Source: an uncultured Dyadobacter sp. (GTDB lineage Bacteria > Bacteroidota > Bacteroidia > Cytophagales > Spirosomataceae). Taken from it: DNA of 64,000 nucleotides. Every line of letters begins with the position of its first letter. Position 1 is the stretch's first letter. Location of the stretch: contig NZ_CAMLSE010000002.1 in NCBI RefSeq assembly GCF_946482605.1, forward strand, positions 310,001 through 374,000. Reading direction: 5' to 3'. Under the pieces are notes generated by a model. The model made no database searches, was not told the DNA's origin, and saw nothing but the letters and a program-made list of their open reading frames with translations. Shown here one piece after another: positions 42,666 to 51,731 of the stretch. Made by a program: the position numbers and the translations under genes.

Positions 42666-43904
42666 TTACCTGGCAAAAAGCAATGTACCGGAAGCTTTTT
42701 CTCCGCTGGATTGCGAAAGCCTGTAAATGTAGCTGCCGGTGGGTAATCCCGAAATATCCATTTGATGGACATTATTTTTGAACCTTTCATTCACTACCCG
42801 GCGACCCTCCGGGGTGTATAGTTCAAACAGTCCTCCGGCTGTGCCCGGCACCGCAATGCGGAGATTGATGCTTGCCGGATTCGGGTATACCGATACATTC
42901 CTGATCTCGGGTTGTTCTGGTTTTTGACCCGTAAGGATGGGGGTAAAATAAAGTCCTTTTTGCGTGGCCACATACAACTTCCCGGCAAAGGCCGTGAGCG
43001 CGTAGGTATAAGTTTGCTGCAATGTATCGACTGGTATCCATTTCGCATCGGGTTCGCCTCCGGCGGGGCGCTTGTAAAGTAACGACGCCCCGCTTTTTCC
43101 ATTCACGATTGCATACACACTGTCACCGACCGCGCAACCCTTGCTGTCGATCCCCAGCGGCAGGCCATTCCCGGCGCGACTCCATGTTCCGCCGAGGTTA
43201 TCAGACAAAAACACATTCTGATTGGTAAATGCCCAAACGCGTGCCCCTGCGAAAAGCAGGTCAAATGTGGTTGAGCCAGGTGATAAACGGCCGCTGGGAT
43301 AAGTAACGCGCCACCCGGACGATTTTGGATCTCTGACGGCGATGGCCCCGTTGGCAGAAATCCCCCCGACGAGTGTACCGTTTGCCGAAGCGAGACAGTC
43401 GAATGTTGACTCGATGCGGTCATAAAGTCCCTCATTAAAAGACTGCCAGCGCCTTGTCTCAGGCTCCAACCTCAGCACACCCCGGTCGCCGGTGGCCACA
43501 TACAACCGGCCTTCCGACTCCGCAAATTCGATCGGGAAGGGTCCGGCACTACCCGGCATTGGCTGCCAGGTAGCGCCGCCGTCGCTGCTTTCCAGGACCC
43601 CTTGTGTGTAGGCAGCCAGGTACAATTTTCCACCATGCTTTGCTATATCCTCGATGTCAGCATCATCGACAGGAATAGCGATGGTTTGCCAGCTATCTTC
43701 ACCTGATTCGCTCACAAATATCCGGCCTTTGCGTCCGGCGTAAACCCGGTTATTGATCACGCGAATGGAAAAAATGTCGTCAGCAGGTAAAGCGGTTTCA
43801 TGTTTCCATTCGGGTCGCGAAATCTGGGAGTAGCAGCTATTTCCCGCATTCAAGAAAATCAGACAGATCAGAAGCGGCAATAAGCCTTGTGGCCAGATTT
43901 TCAT
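42666..43904 (-). CDS. T9SS-secreted BNR/propeller protein
   Basis: 412 residues: signal peptide (LLPLLICLIFLNAGNSCYSQ), a propeller made of short repeats (IRVINNRVYAGRKGRIFVSE, LESSDGGATWQPMPG, VFLSDNLGGTWSRAGNGLP), and a C-terminal type A T9SS sorting domain of about 75 residues (VSVYPNPASINLRIAVPG, LFELYTPEGRRVV, MDISGLPTGSYIYRLS). It should be moved across the outer membrane by the type IX system and held on or released from the surface. No hydrolase residues are evident. It overlaps the DoxX gene by 4 bp (ATGA) and ends a four-gene operon. Confidence 0.9.
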   Translation of the reverse strand: MKIWPQGLLPLLICLIFLNAGNSCYSQISRPEWKHETALPADDIFSIRVINNRVYAGRKGRIFVSESGEDSWQTIAIPVDDADIEDIAKHGGKLYLAAYTQGVLESSDGGATWQPMPGSAGPFPIEFAESEGRLYVATGDRGVLRLEPETRRWQSFNEGLYDRIESTFDCLASANGTLVGGISANGAIAVRDPKSSGWRVTYPSGRLSPGSTTFDLLFAGARVWAFTNQNVFLSDNLGGTWSRAGNGLPLGIDSKGCAVGDSVYAIVNGKSGASLLYKRPAGGEPDAKWIPVDTLQQTYTYALTAFAGKLYVATQKGLYFTPILTGQKPEQPEIRNVSVYPNPASINLRIAVPGTAGGLFELYTPEGRRVVNERFKNNVHQMDISGLPTGSYIYRLSQSSGEKASGTLLFAR

Positions 43905-44356
43905 AATGTAGTCGGGGCCGTGCGCTTCAACAAACGGTCGAGTGAGTATGTGCCGCCCCCCGTGAAAATCAGGGCGACGGCAATGCCGATCGCCAGCAAA
44001 AAGAACTCCATTCCTTCCGTTTGCTGGCTGCCAAACCAGTCCATAAAAAAGTGATCGTGGAAAGTGGTGACTATAACGCCGGTCATAACCGAAGCGATCG
44101 CCGCCGCCGAGAACCGCACAGCTACACCCAGCGCGAGCGCCAATGGCGCGAAAAATTCAATCATAATCACCAAAAATCCGACGATCCACGGCAAGCCCAC
44201 CTGGCCGGTAAAGTACTGCATGCTCCCTTCGAAGCCAAAGCCGCCAAACCACCCCAGGAATTTCTGGGCACCATGCGGGAACAGGACCAGTGCCAGAAAC
44301 AGGCGGAGCAGCAGCGATGCCGAGTTGAGGTCTGGTTTTAAAGAATTGAAAGACAT
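43901..44356 (-). CDS. DoxX-family membrane protein
   Basis: 151 residues from the ATG at 44354-44356; a longer frame to 44407 overlaps the end of the SnoaL-like gene. Four membrane segments and the family motifs LLLRLFLALVLFPHGAQKFL, GWFGGFGFEG and LVIMIEFFAPLALALGVAVR are clear. DoxX proteins are small inner-membrane proteins often next to redox or detoxification genes. Here a flavodoxin-like and a SnoaL-like gene precede it in one operon and a secreted propeller protein follows with ATGA overlap. Confidence 0.9.
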   Translation of the reverse strand: MSFNSLKPDLNSASLLLRLFLALVLFPHGAQKFLGWFGGFGFEGSMQYFTGQVGLPWIVGFLVIMIEFFAPLALALGVAVRFSAAAIASVMTGVIVTTFHDHFFMDWFGSQQTEGMEFFLLAIGIAVALIFTGGGTYSLDRLLKRTAPTTL

Positions 44357-44366
44357 GACGTTCGTA

Positions 44367-44729
44367 TTAGTTGTTGTAGAAAAATTGTTCATGAATGATT
44401 TGTCCATCCTGCCATTGCTGGACGGAGACCTGGGTGTAATTGCGGACGCCCCATTCGCGGTGCGTGTAATCGTATTGCCAGGTTACATAGGAAATATTGT
44501 CCCCCACCGCGAGCCCTTGCACACTCGCGCTTCTGAATTCGATGATATTGGCGAAAAACGCTTCCTCCCGCCTGCGGTTCGCGGCCTTGGACACGGTAGC
44601 GGGCAAATGGTTTTCCTGCATCGAAACCTGCTCATGGTAAAACTTTTCGAATGCCTCGATAGCCTTGCCGGTCAATACCATTTTGTTCAACTCCTGAATG
44701 GCTGACTCGATCTGATCTCTGTTCATCAC
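44367..44729 (-). CDS. SnoaL-like / NTF2-fold protein
   Basis: 120 residues, no signal peptide. The small cone-shaped NTF2 fold is suggested by KAIEAFEKFYHEQVSMQENH, RREEAFFANIIEFRSASVQG, and NYTQVSVQQWQDGQIIHEQF. Members include polyketide cyclases and many proteins with unknown small-molecule ligands. It lies 19 bp after the flavodoxin-like gene and 10 bp before DoxX, so it belongs to that operon. Function beyond the fold is unknown. Confidence 0.8.
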   Translation of the reverse strand: MMNRDQIESAIQELNKMVLTGKAIEAFEKFYHEQVSMQENHLPATVSKAANRRREEAFFANIIEFRSASVQGLAVGDNISYVTWQYDYTHREWGVRNYTQVSVQQWQDGQIIHEQFFYNN

Positions 44730-44748
44730 TGTAAAATTTATAATTGAA

Positions 44749-45339
44749 TTAATTGGTTACATACTCCTGCCAACCGCCCGTGTATCGGACCGTTACCTCC
44801 ACAATCCTTCGGGCGAACAGCTCGGCGGTAAGCAAATCTCCCGGATGCTGACAATTGATGACCTGCTCCCCATTATCGCATTGCTCCATCAGGCCGATGT
44901 AGCTCGCCAGCCGGTTTTGTCCTTCGGTTTGTTCGTTGTTGAGAAACCGGGGAAGCACTCCCAGCGAAATCCAGTTCATGCTATGCTGACAGGCAAAAAG
45001 CATCATCGACTCCAGTGTGTTCAGCTTGTCGCCGCTGATCGTCGACGACAGGGTAAAACCGGCCGCCAGTTTGTCTTTCCAGGGTTGCTTATACCAGAAC
45101 TCAGCCGTGCGTTCCATAAAATGCTTGAATTCAGCGCTGACATTCCCAAAGTAGGTAGGACTTCCAAATACGATCGTATCCGCACTTTTCAGCAGATCCA
45201 GACGGGACCCGGCTTCGGCCACCGTCACCAAATGCGCGACCGAGCGATCGGTTGTCATTTCCTGGGCTAGCAGCCGGGCGAGCCTTTCGGTATGCCCGGC
45301 CCGGCTGTGGTACACGATTGCGATTGTTACTTTTTTCAT
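44749..45339 (-). CDS. flavodoxin-like NAD(P)H oxidoreductase (WrbA-type)
   Basis: 196 residues. The FMN phosphate loop is VTIAIVYHSRAGHTERLARL, and further FMN contacts are ADTIVFGSPTYFGNVSAEFK and AGFTLSSTISGDKLNTLESM, as in WrbA-type quinone reductases. It is cytoplasmic and probably reduces quinones by two electrons. First gene of an operon with SnoaL-like, DoxX and BNR genes; the Crp/Fnr gene 180 bp upstream on the same strand is its likely regulator. Confidence 0.9.
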   Translation of the reverse strand: MKKVTIAIVYHSRAGHTERLARLLAQEMTTDRSVAHLVTVAEAGSRLDLLKSADTIVFGSPTYFGNVSAEFKHFMERTAEFWYKQPWKDKLAAGFTLSSTISGDKLNTLESMMLFACQHSMNWISLGVLPRFLNNEQTEGQNRLASYIGLMEQCDNGEQVINCQHPGDLLTAELFARRIVEVTVRYTGGWQEYVTN

Positions 45340-45519
45340 GGCTGATTTTTAATGCAAATTTTGCTCACCGGGCGCACGATCGCCAATCACCTGTGATAAG
45401 AAAATCCATTAACCTAGATTAACTTTTTCAAGGTTTGGGGTCGACGATCCGCCCGACGGACATCCCATCCGGCGGCAGAATCCGCTTCAAGCTCATTCCA
45501 AATGCTTTTTGTCGGACTA

Positions 45520-46110
45520 TCAGGAACGCTCCTGGCTCTGCGAGCGGATCCGGCTTAATGTTTGCGGAGTAATGCCCAGGTAGGAAGCAATCTGGTGATT
45601 GGCGACACGCTGCTCTATTTGCGGGTACCTTTTGATAAATTCGTCATACCGCTCCGGCGCACTCTTCGCCAGGCTGGCCGACAGCCGTTTCGTAGAAGCG
45701 ATGAATGCATTCTGGATCATGATACGGAAATGCCGCTCCATTTTAGGTACCGTTTCATAGAGCGTTTCCAGGTCGGCCTTGGTAATGTGCAGCACCCCGG
45801 TATCTTCCAGACAGTCGATGTTGTACGTAGTGGGGCTTTCGGTCAAAAAGCTGTACAGGTCGCCTACCCACCAATCTTCCAGGCCAAACTGCAAAATGTG
45901 CTCCTGACCTTTATCGTCTACTTCATAAGTCCGGGTCACACCCTTTACTATAAACGTTTCAAAGCGGGTCACATCACCCTCTTGCAGGATGTACTGTTTT
46001 TTGCGGTATTTCTTAAATGTAAAAAGGGACTGTATGATCTCAGCTTCCTGCGGGGAGAGAGGCACAAACTTGCTCAGGTTTTTAATCAGCAGATCATACA
46101 TAGCAGACAA
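45520..46110 (-). CDS. Crp/Fnr-family regulator
   Basis: 196 residues. The cyclic-nucleotide-like domain is visible as KQYILQEGDVTRFETFIVKG then QFGLEDWWVGDLYSFLT, and the C-terminal helix-turn-helix as RVANHQIASYLGITPQTLSR. It lacks the Cys cluster of Fnr and the exact cAMP-binding RSA motif, as is usual for this Bacteroidota subgroup. It precedes the quinone-reductase operon on the same strand by 180 bp and probably controls it. A second Met three residues in is an alternative start. Confidence 0.9.
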   Translation of the reverse strand: MSAMYDLLIKNLSKFVPLSPQEAEIIQSLFTFKKYRKKQYILQEGDVTRFETFIVKGVTRTYEVDDKGQEHILQFGLEDWWVGDLYSFLTESPTTYNIDCLEDTGVLHITKADLETLYETVPKMERHFRIMIQNAFIASTKRLSASLAKSAPERYDEFIKRYPQIEQRVANHQIASYLGITPQTLSRIRSQSQERS

Positions 46111-46134
46111 ATATAGGCGCGGCCCGCCAAATAA

Positions 46135-46652
46135 TCAACGGCCCTGATGCAGCTGCCGATCGAAGCCCAGCCGGTCGGTTTGCAGCCAGTATTCTGCAAT
46201 TTTACCGTTACTGATCCTGTAAACTGCGCTGGTGTACTCGACCAGTGTTTTGCCTGTCGGCTTTTGTCCATCCATATCCTGTAAATGGCGCCCCGTTTGG
46301 ACCCAGCGTGCATACACCTTCTGATCGTCGGCTAAAAGCTCGGTGATCCTGAACTCAAATGGCCCGAACAACCTGATGAATTCCCGTACGTGACGGGCGT
46401 AATCTTCCGGCGTCCGCAGGATACTTACTGGATCCTCTGACTGAACCTGATGGGCAACCACGGTATCGGCCAGGTAAATGCCGGACTTTTCCGGGAACCT
46501 CCCCGACCTGACTTCTGAGAGAAACTGACGTACCAATTCCTTTGGTGAAAGCGATACCCGGCTCGCAGCATTCTGCCCCAGAACATGAGGCACAGGCGCA
46601 AAAAAAAAATGAGCACAGCCAGGCACTTAATGGATGTAGTGAAAATTTGCAT
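46135..46652 (-). pseudogene. NTF2/SnoaL-like secreted protein with frameshift at a homopolymer
   Basis: A frame from ATG 46650-46652 encodes a signal peptide (MQIFTTSIKCLAVLIFF), but the rest of the protein (QNAASRVSLSPKELVRQFL, RQFLSEVRSGRFPEKSGIYL, FGPFEFRITELLADDQKVYA) lies in another frame, also open from ATG 46626. The two frames meet at ten A (46600-46609; ten T in the gene). One extra T would join them as LAVLIFFFAPVPHVLGQNAAS, a normal signal peptide with cleavage site. So the gene is frameshifted, misread, or phase-variable. The body is a SnoaL-like/ester-cyclase fold of about 140 residues. An 8-bp inverted repeat (46646-46653, 46669-46676) overlaps the start. Confidence 0.6.
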
Positions 46653-46761
46653 TTGAAAGTTGTTTAACAATGCAAAGGTCCCCAACATCCGTGAGCCTGG
46701 AAATCGGCTAGGATAACTAATTCCGTTAACATAGGTGAATGAAAACCGCCCATACGGCATG

Positions 46762-47895
46762 CTAAGCACGCGCTGATCGCACCCACTGCGATCTCCGAAG
46801 CGGCTTCCGGATGCCCCGCCACCACAGCAGGAAACCGGTTACGGCCAATACACCCGGCGTGAGTCCGATGATCACATACAGTATTTTCACGGGCAGCCCG
46901 CCGAAATTCCCTACATGCAGGGGAAAGAATGTCGCTTCGATGCGCTCCCACAAAGGCTTATCATCCAACCGGTTAATGTCTAGCATCTCACCAGAATGCT
47001 GATCGATTCGAACCGAATTGCCGCTACCCCACAGTTTCCATTGCCCTTTGGTATAACCGCGGACCTCGAACTTGCGCGCAGGCTGCGTGGGCAGGTACAC
47101 GTAGGTCGGTTCCAGGTCCGGCATGGCGGCCATCGCTTGCCGATACATCTGGTCGGGCGATACTGTCATAAGCGTATTGGGGCGGGTGGCCACCAACTCG
47201 TTCTGCCAGGTTTTTGCATGAAAGGCAAACAGGTTCATCCAGAACCCTGTGAAGAATATAACCGCATTTAAAAGCAGCGACCATACACCCACAACGCGGT
47301 GCAGGTCGGAGCTGATCGTGCGCCAGTTTTTCCGATTGATCTTTACCCGGAAACACACAACTTTCCAGATCATTTTCCGGTACACGATCGCCCCGGTAAG
47401 CAGCGACAGCAGCATCGTAATGCCAAAAATGGCGGTCAAGGCGGCGCCGGGCATGCCGAGTTGAAAACTGAAATGAAACTGGAAAAGCCACTCTATGAAG
47501 CTGGGTGTAAACTGACTGGACGGCCCTTCACGGAGAACAGCACCGGTATAAGGATCGAAAGAGATCAATCCCAGATCGTAGGTAAACAGCCGTGCGTCAT
47601 TGAAGTAGATCCTGAAATTGTAGGCATCACCCGGCCCGGCGTCCGGATTGACCCAGGCGATGCCGTCCAGGTTTGGATACCGGCTGGTAATGTGCTCGTA
47701 ACAGCGCTTCAAGGCCGTATGCTTGTCTTCCGAAGGCGCTACGTGAAGCAGGTCCCTGTTAAAAAACTGATCGAGCTCCGTTCTGAAAACCAGAACGGAG
47801 CCGCTCAATCCAAGTAAAATCAAAAATACGCCCGTAAACAGTCCAAGCCAGCTATGCAGCTTAAAAAGGGTTCGTCGCAATGGCGATTTCTTCAT
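46762..47895 (-). CDS. PepSY-associated membrane protein
   Basis: 377 residues with four membrane segments: LHSWLGLFTGVFLILLGLSG, LTAIFGITMLLSLLTGAIVY, LLLNAVIFFTGFWMNLFAF and a C-terminal VIIGLTPGVLAVTGFLLWWR. Two PepSY-like parts lie between them in the periplasm. Proteins of this type (FpvG/YfeX-neighbour class) sit beside siderophore receptors and take part in reductive iron release or electron transfer. It starts 27 bp after the TonB receptor stop on the same strand, which supports that role here. Confidence 0.9.
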   Translation of the reverse strand: MKKSPLRRTLFKLHSWLGLFTGVFLILLGLSGSVLVFRTELDQFFNRDLLHVAPSEDKHTALKRCYEHITSRYPNLDGIAWVNPDAGPGDAYNFRIYFNDARLFTYDLGLISFDPYTGAVLREGPSSQFTPSFIEWLFQFHFSFQLGMPGAALTAIFGITMLLSLLTGAIVYRKMIWKVVCFRVKINRKNWRTISSDLHRVVGVWSLLLNAVIFFTGFWMNLFAFHAKTWQNELVATRPNTLMTVSPDQMYRQAMAAMPDLEPTYVYLPTQPARKFEVRGYTKGQWKLWGSGNSVRIDQHSGEMLDINRLDDKPLWERIEATFFPLHVGNFGGLPVKILYVIIGLTPGVLAVTGFLLWWRGIRKPLRRSQWVRSARA

Positions 47896-47922
47896 AGCAA
47901 ACTGATTGTTAATGAATTGAAA

Positions 47923-50292
47923 TTACCAAAGCTGATAACTAACCCCTAGCCTCACATTAAACGGATCGCCTAACCCGGCCAAAGTCACCCCCGAACGGCT
48001 TCCGGTAAAATAATGCTTGTTGGTCAGATTGTATGCGTTCAGCTGGACCTGAAAACGGTTGTATTGATAAGAAAGCGCTGCATCCAGCACCGTGTAAGAA
48101 GGAAAAACAAAATTTTGATTGCTGAGCAAACCTACCTGATCGCTCACGTAGCGAACACCCGCGGCCACGCTAAAACCTTTGAGCACATGGGCAGGAAGCG
48201 AATATTTTCCCCAAAAGTTGATCTGGTGTTTGGGCGCGTTGGCAAACCGGTCCCCCTTTTTACCATAAGTAGTCGTACTCACCAGCACGTGCTCGTTGAA
48301 AGCGTATCCCGCAATCAGGCTGAGCGCATTCAGATTCCCGGTCACCGAGAACTCCCCTCCCCGGCTGCGCGTACCGTCGATCGCCGCCTGCCGGTGAGAG
48401 TTTTCTTCCGTGGGCGCGGCTGTCAGTATGTTTGCGTAATTGATCTGGTACAAGGATAGGGTGGCCGACAAACGGCTGCTCAACAAATCAGCCTTCGAAC
48501 CTACTTCATACTGGGTGGCTTTCCGGGTCGGGAATGGCCCGCCGGCAAGCACATTGTTGGAAGTCTGCGGATTGAAAGATTTCAGATAAGTACCATAAAT
48601 CGATACGTTTTTTACCGGCAGGTACACCAGCCCTATCCGGGGAATCCAGCCCGAGGCTTGCAGTTCGTCCCCCTGTTTGTTGTCCCGGTCCGACAATGGC
48701 GTTTCCTTCCCGTTGTAATGATCATAACGCAGCGAAGCCAGTATTTTCAGCTTACTGCCCACACTCACCTGATCCTGAATGTAGCCTCCGATCAGGTTGG
48801 TAATGCGCTTGTTGTCGTCGGACTCGTCGGCAGGGACCGAAGCGTCGGGGATGCTGCCGGAATAGTCCGGGTTCAGGATGGAAATGCGGGTGGAGGATTT
48901 GTATTGATAATCATTTTGGGTCCACCCGTAACGGTTGTAATCGGTGCCCGCGATGATCTGATGACCTACCGCACCTGTTTTGGTGCTGTAAGTGGCAAAA
49001 GCGGTGGTCTGCAAACTGAACCTGTCGGTCAGCCAATCCTGGTATCCTCGGCTGATCGAGTCGTTACGGATCCTACCCACCGGGATATGGTCGGTAAAAT
49101 CCAGCACATTCCGCACGGCCCGCTCTACGACCGTAAGTTTGAGATTGTCGTTAATCTGGTGGTCAAAGGTTAATGTCGCCGATGTGTTATGCGTTTTACC
49201 ATAGTCGGTCGGACTTTGGATGGTCAGCTTATTGGAGTAATGGTTAAAATCGAAACTACCGTCGGGCCTGGTATAAATGAAGCTCCCATTGTCATACTGC
49301 TGCACAGCCTTTGCATAGGCATAGTTCAGTTCCAGATTCAGCGAAGTCCTTCTGCTGATCAGGTAAGTCAGCGACGGAGCTACGAATACATTACTTTTCT
49401 TCTGATAATTCCTGAAACTTTCCGTGCGGTCGTAGCCGGCAATCGCCCGGTACAACAGCTTTTTCTTACGATCAAGCGGCCCGGTAAAGTCCACCGACGC
49501 CCGCCCGAAGCCCCAGCTGCCCAGCGACAGGTCTACACTCGCCCGCTTTTCGGACAAAGGCTTTTTGGTAACAAAATTGACCACCCCTCCCGGCGAGCCT
49601 TCACTAAAGAGGGCGCCCGACGGCCCCCGGAGCAGCTCCACGGATTCGATATTATAAAGCAATGGCTGCTGACTCCACAGAAACAGGTTTCCCCGTATGC
49701 CATTGTAAAGCAAAAAACTGGCATCATTGGGCGAATAAGCGGTAAATCCGCGGATCTGGAAGTTGCCGTTGCCATTATTGGCCTTCATACCCGTGAAAGA
49801 GCCCGCAATCTCGTTCAAAGTAAACGCCTGCCGGTCGCGCAGCACCTCGGAAGACATTACCTGCACCGACTGCGGTGTAGCAAGCAGAGGCGTGTTCGTG
49901 CGGGTGGAACTGCCGGATGACAATACCTGGTAGCGGTTCTTGGCCGTACTCACCACCACCTCTTCCAGCTCCTGTCGGCTTTCTGAAAGTTGCAGATTGA
50001 GAAAAGGATTTTTGCCCTTTGAGATCCGGAGACTTTGCGTGTGGGCCGTGTAACCGACATTGGAAACAGAAAGAATGTAAGATCCCGGTGTGATGCCCGT
50101 CAGGCTGAACTGGCCATCGGCATCCGTAATGGTTCCCAGCGATGTCCCCTGCAAGGCGACAGAGGCACCGGACAGGGCCTGCTGCGCTGCATTAACGATG
50201 CGTCCATTCAGCATGCCCTGCCCCGGCTGGGCAAAGGACTGCAGAGAAGTATTGATGATGAAAAGTAACAGAAGTAGGTATTTGATTTTCAT
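47923..50292 (-). CDS. TonB-dependent siderophore-type receptor
   Basis: 789 residues: signal peptide (LLLLLFIINTSLQSFAQ), a carboxypeptidase-regulatory-like domain (LNGRIVNAAQQALSGASVAL to TDADGQFSLTGI), a TonB box region (LEEVVVSTAKNRY), and a plug with TPQSVQVMSSEVLRDRQAFT, FQIRGFTAYSPNDAS and ESVELLRGPSGALFSEGSPG, closely following hydroxamate/FhuA-type receptors. The barrel ends in FNVRLGVSYQLW. It should import a ferric siderophore. The PepSY protein gene follows and a small Cys-motif gene precedes, forming an iron-uptake group. Confidence 0.95.
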   Translation of the reverse strand: MKIKYLLLLLFIINTSLQSFAQPGQGMLNGRIVNAAQQALSGASVALQGTSLGTITDADGQFSLTGITPGSYILSVSNVGYTAHTQSLRISKGKNPFLNLQLSESRQELEEVVVSTAKNRYQVLSSGSSTRTNTPLLATPQSVQVMSSEVLRDRQAFTLNEIAGSFTGMKANNGNGNFQIRGFTAYSPNDASFLLYNGIRGNLFLWSQQPLLYNIESVELLRGPSGALFSEGSPGGVVNFVTKKPLSEKRASVDLSLGSWGFGRASVDFTGPLDRKKKLLYRAIAGYDRTESFRNYQKKSNVFVAPSLTYLISRRTSLNLELNYAYAKAVQQYDNGSFIYTRPDGSFDFNHYSNKLTIQSPTDYGKTHNTSATLTFDHQINDNLKLTVVERAVRNVLDFTDHIPVGRIRNDSISRGYQDWLTDRFSLQTTAFATYSTKTGAVGHQIIAGTDYNRYGWTQNDYQYKSSTRISILNPDYSGSIPDASVPADESDDNKRITNLIGGYIQDQVSVGSKLKILASLRYDHYNGKETPLSDRDNKQGDELQASGWIPRIGLVYLPVKNVSIYGTYLKSFNPQTSNNVLAGGPFPTRKATQYEVGSKADLLSSRLSATLSLYQINYANILTAAPTEENSHRQAAIDGTRSRGGEFSVTGNLNALSLIAGYAFNEHVLVSTTTYGKKGDRFANAPKHQINFWGKYSLPAHVLKGFSVAAGVRYVSDQVGLLSNQNFVFPSYTVLDAALSYQYNRFQVQLNAYNLTNKHYFTGSRSGVTLAGLGDPFNVRLGVSYQLW

Positions 50293-50432
50293 TGAATGAT
50301 CCTGTTGAGCTGCCTCCTATCCCGTTTTCCGGAACAGGCGCATGACGATGTCCTGATGTGAAAAAGATGCTATGATCCGGGTGACCAGACAAGATCACCG
50401 GAGCCATAAGCGTGTACAACAACGAAGTCGTG

Positions 50433-50810
50433 CTACGCGCAGGGAGGTGGGACAAGGATCGAAAGCGGGGCCTGATAGCTGGCCAGGTGATACGAGAAAG
50501 TAAGCTGCCGATGCTTTGAAAAATGCGTCGGCAAAAACTCGAAGAATGCGACGGGAGAAGCAAATAGTTGAAGTAATGGAATGCTTTCAACACGTTCGCT
50601 GGTCTTCTGATCCTGCTTTTCCTGCTGCTCTTTCAGCTTTTTTGCCAGATAGCATTGTCCGTTACAATGCAGCTGCGGTTTGTCGCGGTTCTGGCAAAGT
50701 ACCCGGGTGATGTACGCTTTGTTGATCTGGTAATACGCGATGGTCCCCCACTGACTAAACGTCGGGAGGACAGTCGTGATGAGCCATATGTAGAGTATAA
50801 CCGTACGCAT
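50433..50810 (-). CDS. small membrane-anchored protein with CNGQC motif, function unknown
   Basis: 125 residues with an N-terminal hydrophobic segment (VILYIWLITTVLPTFSQW) and the motif LCQNRDKPQLHCNGQCYLAK followed by KLKEQQEKQDQ. Three Cys in C-x(12)-C-x-G-x-C spacing suggest a metal site or disulfide. I know the pattern only as an unnamed Bacteroidota protein often near metal-uptake receptors. It lies 140 bp upstream of the siderophore-type receptor on the same strand and divergent from the DUF4198 gene. A role in periplasmic metal handling is inference. Confidence 0.65.
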   Translation of the reverse strand: MRTVILYIWLITTVLPTFSQWGTIAYYQINKAYITRVLCQNRDKPQLHCNGQCYLAKKLKEQQEKQDQKTSERVESIPLLQLFASPVAFFEFLPTHFSKHRQLTFSYHLASYQAPLSILVPPPCA

Positions 50811-50876
50811 CTATATGCCGGCAAATATAGCAATTCCTGAGATATACCTTAATTTGCGCGTTGAAAGTCACATTTT

Positions 50877-51680
50877 ATGAAAATTCAGAAACTACTTCCC
50901 CTGACCGGCTTATTGTTATTTGGCTCCCTGGTATTCGCGCACGAATTCTGGTTGGAACCTGTTAAATTCTGGCTTAAAAAAGACGAGAAAGTCCGCATAG
51001 ACCTGATGGTTGGCGAGGACTACAAAGGCGACCATTCAAACGGGCACAAATACAAAATCTTAAAACTTGACCATTATGGAAACGGTCGGAAAGAGGACAT
51101 TCGCAGCAAGGTTTATGGTGATAGCCTCAGTAGTATCGACATTGCATTCGCAACCGAAGGCAGCCACCTGATCGCATTTAATAACACTTCCAAATTTATC
51201 GAACTTGAAGCCCCGCAGTTCAATGAATACCTCCGAACGGAAGGTTTGGACCACATTATCCAACTCCGGGCGCAAAGCAAGGATAGCTCGAAAGCGGGAA
51301 GGGAGTTGTACCAACGGTGTGTCAAAACGCTGGTACAGGTAGGAAAGCAAACCGACGAGTCCTATGCGATCAATACAGGGATGCGGCTGGAAATCATTCC
51401 TGCTAAAAACCCCTACGCCCAAACAGCGAAAGGCCCGGTCACCTTTAAGGTCCTGTTCGACAACAAGCCTTTAACCCATGCATTGGTACTGGCCTGGCAT
51501 TCGATGGAAGGCAGCACAACAAATGACACGCTTAGAAGCAACCGGGACGGGGAGGTTAGTTTCCCAATCGATCAAACCGGAAAATGGATGATCAGTACAG
51601 TGCATATGGTTCCAAACAGCGATCGCAAGCAGGCTGACTGGCAGAGTTACTGGGGCAGCTACACTTTTGGGTTTTACTAA
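50877..51680 (+). CDS. DUF4198-family periplasmic protein
   Basis: 267 residues with a signal peptide ending at SLVFA, followed by HEFWLEPVKFWLKKDEKVRI, the usual start of DUF4198 proteins, where the mature protein opens with His. The C-terminal part (GPVTFKVLFDNKPLTHALVL, DGEVSFPIDQTGKWMISTVH) is an immunoglobulin-like sandwich. Family members are found beside nickel, cobalt or iron transporters and may carry metal in the periplasm. Here it is divergent from an iron-uptake-like group, which fits. Single gene, no partner on its strand. Confidence 0.85.
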   Translation: MKIQKLLPLTGLLLFGSLVFAHEFWLEPVKFWLKKDEKVRIDLMVGEDYKGDHSNGHKYKILKLDHYGNGRKEDIRSKVYGDSLSSIDIAFATEGSHLIAFNNTSKFIELEAPQFNEYLRTEGLDHIIQLRAQSKDSSKAGRELYQRCVKTLVQVGKQTDESYAINTGMRLEIIPAKNPYAQTAKGPVTFKVLFDNKPLTHALVLAWHSMEGSTTNDTLRSNRDGEVSFPIDQTGKWMISTVHMVPNSDRKQADWQSYWGSYTFGFY

Positions 51681-51731
51681 GCGGATTGCTCTAAATTTTC
51701 AATCGTAATGACCGACCCGACCGGCTCCGCG

